DNA of 64,000 bases from Strongylocentrotus purpuratus (Eukaryota; Echinodermata; Echinoidea; Camarodonta; Strongylocentrotidae): assembly GCF_000002235.5 (NCBI RefSeq), contig NW_022145599.1:27169856-27233855 (forward strand), given 5' to 3'. Under the pieces are notes generated by a model, which worked only from the letters and a program-made list of their open reading frames with translations, did not search any database and was not told the DNA's origin. A program made the position numbers and the translations under genes. Within the stretch, counting starts at the first letter, position 1. Every line of letters starts with the position of its first letter. Shown piece by piece: positions 57,801-64,000 of this stretch.

Positions 57801-57964
57801 CTTTAAAAAAAAATAAATAAACAGGCGCCGCCGCCGTCGTTCTCGGAAATTCTCCCAGTCTCTCTCCGTCCGGAGTGGCAGATGCGTTGGTCAACGGTGC
57901 TACCTCGAACGCAATCTCTAACCCTGGTACAGGAAGTCCAAACCTTTTGCTGTACGTCGATTAG
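50682..57964 (+). CDS. Secreted subtilisin-family serine protease, proteinase K type (eight exons)
   Basis: Exons: 50682-50789, 51485-51601, 52560-52701, 54287-54396, 54897-55038, 56173-56357, 57205-57376, 57825-57964 (TAG). They sum to 1116 nt, or 371 residues; all borders and phases fit. Residues 1-15 form a signal peptide (MQALLVLLFAAVAQS). Residues about 31-95 look like an inhibitor I9 propeptide (GQYIVVLEDG...GLTGISYVEEDG). The mature S8 domain follows from about 100. The catalytic triad is complete: D134 in VFVIDTGI, H166 in DCHGHGTHCAG and S318 in GTSMACPHVAG, with oxyanion-hole N253 in AAAGNS. Cysteines at 163, 206-region, 259, 290 and 321 could give disulfides. The enzyme would be exported, cleave its own propeptide and hydrolyse protein outside the cell. 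There is no P-domain or C-terminal extension, so it is not a proprotein convertase. Substrate is unknown. Confidence 0.93.
50940..51020. repeat. Dispersed intronic repeat, also at 52880-52965
   Basis: The segment AAGTGCTAAC-TCATA, GCTCGTC and TACTGGTTCCAAACAA occurs in subtilase intron 1 and again in intron 3 at about 52880-52965. Its function is unknown. The remaining introns 1 and 2 hold only a (TG)n-like stretch at about 51675-51735. Confidence 0.6.
53409..53807. mobile_element. hAT-like element, CAGTGGCGGATCCAGG ends, 8-bp duplication
   Basis: Left CAGTGGCGGATCCAGG and right TCCTGGATCCGCGCCTG are inverted. The flanks GTACTAGC and GCACTAGC match at 7 of 8. The interior carries two inverted copies of the core GCTCCCGAAAATTTGAAAA and GCCGAAAAGTCGCTCAGTG, with a C run of about 45-50 bp at about 53661-53709. 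It lies in subtilase intron 3. Confidence 0.85.
53881..54240. repeat. Foldback of short GGTTCRTAATTCCGAA units
   Basis: About ten diverged units of GGTTCATTATTCCGAA or GGTTCGTAATTCCGAC occur in the first part. Complementary units (TTCGGAATTGTGAACCTTCG) occur in the last part (54140-54220). The block therefore folds back on itself. It ends just before subtilase exon 4, and no protein is encoded. Confidence 0.75.
54797..54851. repeat. (TA)n microsatellite in subtilase intron 4
   Basis: A pure TA repeat ends about 45 bp before the exon 5 acceptor. Confidence 0.95.
55135..55530. repeat. AAT/GAT-rich low-complexity stretch in subtilase intron 5
   Basis: Imperfect AATAAT, GATAAT and AACAAT trinucleotides. 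Long frames on both strands (Asn-rich and Ile-rich) are artefacts. After it, about 55850-56045, is a short repeat with two GATGGC-C phrases (GAGATGGCCGCCAATACC and AAGATGGCGTCCATAATGG). Confidence 0.8.
56358..57204. other. Subtilase intron 6, nothing recognised
   Basis: No repeat or RNA is recognised. Short open frames lack domain content. Confidence 0.5.
57377..57824. other. Subtilase intron 7, nothing recognised
   Basis: AT-rich, with a run of TAGTAATTA-like words at about 57420-57490. Confidence 0.5.
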
Positions 57965-58060
57965 ACACTTCAGTTAAATGTTCCATCTCTTTAAACTAAC
58001 TCGTCTTTGTGCTTAATCCAAAACGACCTCATTCTATTCTGTTCAACTCTTAGTTGACCG

Positions 58061-58740
58061 GTCCGGGGGGGGGGGGGGGGGAGCGGGGGGTCCCCAAAAT
58101 AATCGACATACTAATACTTGGTACAGTCCTTTGGTAGACCTCGGCATGAAAGTGATCGTCAGAGCTAAACAATAAGCCTCTTTTTTTAGGCGTGGGGATT
58201 AGTGTTTAACCCGAAAATGACACATTATGGGGATATCCCGTGTACAAACAGTGATAGGTGATGATAAGATTGCTCTGTAGCAGAACGATATGGTAATCTA
58301 TATTTTGGGAAGTGAATAACTTTCGAGGCACCGGTGTATAAGGAGATGATGGACCAATGAGAATTAAAAAAAAGCATTAATCACAATCATGTATTTGAGT
58401 CCATACTTTTGTTGTTGTTTAGTTTATGGCAATGAAGTTAACTAAAGAGAATTGACAGAAGAAACGAAGAAAGTATAGAGCGAGAGAATATATTGGCCCT
58501 TTCTCATTTACCCAAAATGGTAAATAGGTAGTGAGGGGAAAAAGAAAAGGGAAAGGTGAAGAAAAAGTAAATGAAGGATAAAAGAGAGGAAAGAAGGGAA
58601 GAAAAAGAGGCCAAGAAATATCTAGAAAGGAGATGAAGAGGAAAGAAAATGGAATTAGGGAAGCGAAAGGGGGATAGGAGATGAATGAGATTAGGGATGA
58701 AGAGGAAAGCGTTAGAAATGAAATCGAGGGGATGGAGAAT
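58061..58740. other. Downstream flank with G run and purine-rich tract
   Basis: After the subtilase stop there is a G run at 58065-58081 and a long GA-rich stretch from about 58540 to 58738. No AATAAA lies close to the stop codon. Confidence 0.6.
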
Positions 58741-59187
58741 ATCCCTGCTGGAAAGAACACACTCATTCACACTCATTCACACTGTGAATCACACTGAATC
58801 ACAGTGGGCTCCACAATGTTAAATTGGGGCGTTTTCACACTGTGGTCGATTCGTTTCACACTGTGGTTCACAGTGTGGATAACCGGAAAAGGAAAGAACA
58901 CACTCATTTACACTCATTCACAGTGTGAATCAAACTGTGTTTCACACTGTGAATCACAGTGTGCTCCACAATGTTAAATTGGGGGCGTTTTAACATTGTG
59001 GTCGATTCGTTTCACACTGTGGTTCACAGTGTGGATAACTGGAAAAGGAAATAACACACTCATTCACACTCATTCACAGTGTGAATCACACTGTGTTTCA
59101 CACTGTGTTCACAGTGTGAACTGTGATTTCACACTGTGATTTACACTGTGAATGAGTGTGAATGAGTGTGTTCTTTCCAGCAGGGAT
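58741..59187. mobile_element. Foldback element with ATCCCTGCTGGAAAGAACAC ends and CACACTGTGAATC repeats
   Basis: Left ATCCCTGCTGGAAAGAACAC and right GTGTTCTTTCCAGCAGGGAT are exact inverse complements. The interior has three tandem units of about 150 bp (ACACACTCATTCACACTCAT, CACTGTGGTTCACAGTGTGG). Each is itself palindromic through TCACACTGTGA. No coding sequence. Confidence 0.85.
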
Positions 59188-59281
59188 TAGGAAGGAGGGG
59201 GAGGGAAATAAAGGAAAGATAGATGTGAAATACGAGGAACAATGCCGCCCCAGTAAAATTATTATAGAAAAGTTTCATATC

Positions 59282-59598
59282 CAGGGGGGTGTTTCACAAA
59301 GATTCTAAGTTGAACTTATCTCTAAGTTGGACTTAAAAATTATGGAAAGCCGTTAGCATCTTTGAAAATATTTTGCAAAAGTTATTTTAAAAAGGCATAA
59401 AATGTTGATTCAAATCATTCATATTTTCTATCATCAAGGAGATTTCATGTTCTTGATGTGGAATTATAAAAAAGTCTAAAATACTAGAATTTCTGCTTTT
59501 GAATATATTTCATTTTAAGGCTCCAATGGCTGTCCATAATTTTTGAGTCCAACTTAGTGTTAAGTTCTACTTAGGATCTTTGTGAAAAACCCCCAGGA
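59282..59598. mobile_element. Foldback MITE, CAGGGGGGTGTTTCACAAAG family, copy 2
   Basis: This is the same element as 18876-19191 but in opposite orientation. It shares the inner GATTTCATGTTC, ATTTCTGCTTTTGAATATAT and GGCTGTCCATAATTTT. The right end is slightly mutated. Confidence 0.85.
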
Positions 59599-59974
59599 CT
59601 TAGACACCACTCGATCACAACATGACCTAGCTCGCAAAACTAATACAAGTCATAATCTTAAGTTACCGAGGGCGTCGTGAATTTTTTTTAAAAGGCACAA
59701 ATAGGGACATCCACTAAAAAGAGTAATCGTTATTTCCTCCGTGTCCCCGATTTAAAGTCTTTAAATGTATGTTCATATCTTATGACGATTACTGCAATAT
59801 CTACCAATGTCGGATCGCAGTCGAATCGTATATTGTGCGGTGTTTTATAAAGGTACAATTAAAAATCTAGCGACGCCCCTTAATAGATAGATATATATAG
59901 AGACGGATATATAGATAGAAGTACATAGAAAGAGAGAAATGGAAAGAGAAATGGAAAAGTAACATCCGACGTAG

Positions 59975-60035
59975 CATTCTATTTTTACTCAGCACAAATT
60001 GTTATCTTGTTTGTGACTTACTAGACATCTTCGCC
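59975..60035. repeat. Inverted copy of the CACAAACAAGATAA segment
   Basis: ACTCAGCACAAATTGTTATC and TTGTTTGTGACTTACTAG are the reverse complement of the segment at 45095-45140, 47670-47715 and 49090-49130. This piece of the upstream tandem unit therefore also lies downstream of the subtilase, in the other direction. Confidence 0.65.
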
Positions 60036-60126
60036 CCACCAGAATCAATGTCATCGTCATTATCATCATCAACAAGAACACCACTTACAAAGTGAACGTT
60101 CTGCCTACGAAACTATGTCAGGTACT

Positions 60127-60400
60127 CAAAGGAAAGGACTCATAACATTATTATATAAAGAAAGGAGACCGTTTAAGCCTAAAAACTGGAGGCCTATAAC
60201 ACTCCTGAGCTGTGATTACAAAGTCGTAGCAGTTTTTGTTAGCACGTAGGTTACAACAAGTTATTAAACAAACTATTGACCGAAACCAAACTGGGTATGT
60301 TAGAGATCGTTTGCGACTCACAATGTTCGATTAGCAAAAGACATTATTGCATATAATTATGTTGTAGAAAAAATTGAAATGGAGCGATTATGATGGTAGA
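60127..60400 (+). pseudogene. Decayed non-LTR reverse transcriptase fragment
   Basis: Three registers together give the usual fingers/palm sequence of a LINE reverse transcriptase. From 60127: RKGLITLLYKERRPFKPKNW then RPITLLSCDYKVVA. From 60242 in another frame: ARRLQQVIKQTIDRNQTGYV-RDR. Then NVRLAKDIIAYNYVVEKIEM in a third. Two frameshifts and later stops show that it is dead. No endonuclease domain or 3' part is seen. The N-x-RPI-x-LL and QTG(Y/F)V motifs support an L1-like or RTE-like group. Confidence 0.75.
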
Positions 60401-60429
60401 TTTTTACCGGTAGCATTTGATGTTGTTGA

Positions 60430-61525
60430 TATTCTATTTGTTAATACTTTTTGTAGAAAAATTGAACTTGGACCGCCTTTCCGAAAGTTGTTCGAAATTC
60501 TTGAAGGTAGTGTATCCCTTTTGCAGCCAACAACAAATTCTGTATAACTTTGCAGGAATTACGAATATGACACGTATGTCCTATCTGTGAAATTTAAACG
60601 TTAGCAGTGTCCTAGTTTTCAAATTATGCAAGGAAACCCATTTACTTTTTAAACTTAACTGTTAGACACCATTGAGTGAGTGGCTGACTTCTTTTTTTTC
60701 TTTGGTAATAACATACTGTACATAAAATGAGCTTTAAATGAAATGGTGCATGAGCATTTTACCATATCAATAACCCAGTTCTGGTAATGGCCACAATCAA
60801 GCTGATTGAATCTTTGCGTAGCACAAAACGTACGACCAATCGGTACACGGGTGTGAAAATCAGACTATTTAATCAAACGAGCGCGCTCGCTAAATTGTAA
60901 TTGTAACGGTTGTTGTTATTTTATCACTAAAAGACATTGTCAAGACCTTCTGTTTAAATTTTAAATAGTATTATCTTTCAAATGCCATTTGAATCTAACC
61001 TTTTAATTTGCTTCGCCTACAAATGGGACATACTACCTTAGTACCGTTAATCTATTTGCTTGCTCTTGGTACTGTATTTACCTGGCTAACGACAGATTTG
61101 ATCCTGATTTATAATGATACGGCCAAGCGTACCCTAACAAAAACGCCAATCGACACCGAATTATGTATATGTGAGATCTATGATCTTAAAAGAAATAAAA
61201 CATACAATACATTGATACAAGAATAACAGCATTTAAACAAAATAAATGGATGAATAGCATTTTACAAGGGGGTGGTGTTGCACTGATGAAATCTGTGACT
61301 CTATACTTATATAGATTTCGTAAACTATACAGTCTTGCACAGGCGTGTCTCCGCAACGTTTCTATGATGAGTGTCTAAACGACGTGTCTATAAAATTTGG
61401 CTATGATGAGTGGATACAAGGAGTTTATATGATGAGTGGATACGACGAGTCTCTGACGAGTGTCGTGTGAGGTGGCTACGATCACTGGAAACAGTGGCTA
61501 AGAGGTGTAACTTGTAGGAGTGGCT
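60430..61525. other. No gene recognised
   Basis: AT-rich. A 72-codon frame at 61008-61226 has no known domain or exon-like border. I cannot support it as a gene. Confidence 0.45.
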
Positions 61526-61714
61526 TATGGTGGCTCTGAAGGGACATCGCGAATAAACGAAATCGCGAATTATTCACGACGAAATTGGCGACGAAATTCA
61601 CGATATCGTCAATTTCGTCGTGAATAATTGGCGATGAAATTCACGACGTCGTCAATTTCGTCGTGAATAATTCGCGATTTCGTCTATTCGCGATGTCCCT
61701 TTAGGGCCACCATA
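61526..61714. mobile_element. TA-flanked foldback with TGGTGGCTCTGAAGGGACAT ends
   Basis: Left TGGTGGCTCTGAAGGGACAT and right ATGTCCCTTTAGGGCCACCA are inverted, with TA on both sides. The arms contain repeated CGTGAATAATTCGCGA and AAATTGGCGACGAAATTCAC. A small MITE. Confidence 0.85.
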
Positions 61715-62974
61715 GTGGCTACACAAGCCTTGCTAAGAAGAGCGGTAATACGAGCCCAGGTCGTCCCTAATGAGGAGGGTTACATTCAAACATACTTAAA
61801 GATATTCCCTATACACATATTAATAAACCAATTCATAAGGTCCTAATTGTTCCGGATACATGTTACAAATAAAGTTATATGAAAATGAGAATTCTTCTCA
61901 AACTGTTATAATCATTGCACTGTTTAAATGTGCAATATGAACAAAATTAATTAATTTACATCATGTAAGAGTTTGCCTAAAATCACATGTCAATCTCACT
62001 GCTGACTCTCACCAAAATAATCAAATTGTATTCTGTATTTGATCATAATTTATGCTCAAAATGTATATAAATTGGCACACCTTTCTTTGTGAATAAGGTT
62101 TAATATGTATTTACCTTATAATATATAAAAGGGGATCCTCAGTCAACACCTAGGTTATTTCCTTGGTAAAAGTCAAAGAAAGTATATGGTAGACTTCCCC
62201 GAAATAACAAGTAATACAGGAATATTTTCTATATATCTTCTTAGATTATGAAAATTAAAACATTTGAAATATCCTCTATTATATCATGCATCAACAATTT
62301 ATTGGCTTTTGATTGGTTGAGAGCTCGTCACGTGACCAGAAATATTTCATCTATTTTAAGGTTGCTCTGAAAAAGTACTATATGAGAGTACTATTTGGGA
62401 GTTGAACGAAAATTGTGAATTTTTGTTTTGAATTGATTTTTAAAAAAAATTCTTAATTTAATAAAATTAAATAATTTTAAATCTTTTTTGATAAAAATTT
62501 ATAATTTTTGTTTATTCTAAAAAAAAAAAATTCTTTCCCCAAAATAAGATATAAACAAAATATACCATGCCTTCTTTTCGAGATACTGGTTCGGTGACTC
62601 AAAAATTACCTTTTAGTACGGGGCTGCGCCCCAGAGCAAATAATAATATTGGAGTCACCTCTTGCGCATAGGTTTAACCAGAACCTCTCAAGACAGTGTA
62701 TATTTGTATACTATGCATCTTCAAACTTGAATTCTTGCTGAAATAATTAAATTTGTTTCCATTTGTGATATTTTGTTGCTATATTAAAAAATTTATACTG
62801 AGTCAATGCATACCTAACTTCCATAGTGCATGGAATGGTTTTCATGATATGCAAGTCCACATATTTTGCTTTAAACTGACTATACGTACACTTTATGGAA
62901 AATGAAATTAAGTTCCCAAATTTAATCCCCCCAAAAGAGAGTTTGAACTTACAGTACTCTTGATGTGAGCGAAC
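61715..62974. other. No gene recognised
   Basis: AT-rich intergenic sequence with several poly-A/T runs. No RNA gene or repeat border is defined. Confidence 0.5.
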
Positions 62975-63757
62975 TAAAGGGCAAGTCCACTCCCAAAATA
63001 ACTTTCTTTCAATAGAAGCAGAAAAAACAGACAAACCAATCAAAAAAAGTTTGAGCAAAATCGGTTAACTAATAAGAAAGTTTTAAATTTGTAATGACAT
63101 GAAAAACTTTGAAAATCACAAGACAAATGTGCAACACACTCAGGAGTCTGTGACGTCATTGCCTCACTATTTACTAATTGTTTTCTTTATATTGATAATA
63201 CGAATTTCCTATTTTACCCGAGTAAGAATCTTATTTCTTCACGCCAGCATCCAAGTTAGATTGATAATAATATGTTTTTACGTGGATGCACTAATATAAA
63301 GTAATTTCTTAAAGTAATTTAATAAAATATGTGAATTTTGATAAAATACATATATAAAAATCAATATTTATGAATATACAATATTCAGAAAATAGTATTA
63401 ATTCTTCTTGGTTCATAAAAGGTTTTGTGAAATGTCGTGCACGCAATATGATACAAATCATATAATAATTGGGCAAAGGCATGGGGAAATCAAGTTTTTG
63501 GGTATAAAAAGGGAAATCTATGGGATAAAACTATATAAAGCAATTGATAAATAGTGAGGGCATGACGTCACAAACTGATAACCAAATTGGCAATTTGTGT
63601 AGTGATTTCCATTGTTCCATAGTTTTACATACTTTTTCAAAATTTGACAACACTCTTATTAATTATCCGATTTTGCTTGATTTTGATTTTGATTGGTTTG
63701 TCAGATTTTTCTGCTTCTATTGAAAGTAAGTTATTTTTGGAGTGGACTTGCCCTTTA
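62975..63757. mobile_element. Foldback element with AAAGGGCAAGTCCACTCC ends
   Basis: Left TAAAGGGCAAGTCCACTCC and right GGAGTGGACTTGCCCTTTAA are inverted. Arms continue through TTCAATAGAAGCAGAAAAA, ACAAACCAATCAAAA and GTGACGTCATTGCCTCACTA for about 200 bp. The centre is AT-rich and non-coding. It is similar in design to 6949-7495 (TTAAAGG start, GACGTCA or GACATCA in the arm) but differs in sequence. The final 240 bp of the window (63758-64000) hold nothing I recognise. Confidence 0.85.
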
Positions 63758-64000
63758 AGTCATGGAGGCTTCTTCTGGCCTAAAATGCAGGAGCTGTAAT
63801 TAGGAAAAGTACCTTTTGATGGGCCTGCATTACCTAACAAGACCAGCACATGCACAAAGGGTATGCCTTCGCCTTGGTGTCTCCATCAACCACCTCTCAA
63901 TCTCTTACACCACAACTGCCAATCTCCCACACCCAAGCTTTAAAAAGAAAGCTTTTAAAAATAAAAATTTCCTTCTAGAATATAATAAATGAATTAGAGT

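Noticed and set aside
61008..61226. 72-codon frame with a hydrophobic N-terminus, near the LINE fragment
   Set aside because: No homology recognised, no promoter or splice evidence. It may be chance in AT-rich DNA.
63099..63299. 66-codon frame within the last foldback element
   Set aside because: Lies in a non-coding foldback. No matching frame is kept in the other arm.

Overview
This is a eukaryotic, intron-rich, AT-rich nuclear window dense in repeats. The exon sequences, 1-6 kb introns, many foldback and G-run-rich DNA elements and short LINE tails suggest a marine invertebrate deuterostome. A sea urchin or other echinoderm is my best guess, but I could not test it. Four protein-coding genes can be assembled exon by exon with canonical GT/AG borders and consistent reading phase.

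Layout. (1) 628-4246, plus strand: the 3' four exons of TEFM, the mitochondrial transcription elongation factor; its 5' exon(s) lie before the window. (2) 8620-10555, minus strand: a complete three-exon COX19, the twin CX9C cytochrome c oxidase assembly factor, convergent with TEFM. (3) 10.66-14.70 kb: a large composite repeat block with inverted ends, minisatellites and nested small elements just upstream of COX19. (4) 17219-36661, plus strand: a complete 13-exon indoleamine 2,3-dioxygenase gene coding for 482 residues. Its C-terminal extension ends in a strongly hydrophobic, membrane-anchor-like segment. Its introns hold many transposable-element insertions, including a 2.2 kb hAT-like element with a perfect 8-bp target duplication. 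(5) 37-43 kb: no gene seen; nested foldbacks and an array carrying DR1 (AGGTCA) motifs. (6) 43.5-50.45 kb: three tandem, diverged units of about 2-2.6 kb; the last ends in the 5' flank of the next gene. (7) 50682-57964, plus strand: a complete eight-exon secreted subtilase of the proteinase K type, 371 residues. (8) 58-64 kb: foldback elements and a decayed non-LTR reverse transcriptase fragment; no gene seen.

TEFM acts in mitochondrial transcription and COX19 in respiratory-complex assembly. The IDO-like protein would start tryptophan catabolism to kynurenine, and the subtilase would act outside the cell. Nothing in the sequence shows that the four act as one system. The most notable points are the membrane-anchored IDO architecture, a group of short hAT-like elements with different ends but similar homopolymer-rich interiors, two related repeat arrays carrying DR1 nuclear-receptor half-sites, and the tandem array that runs into the subtilase promoter.
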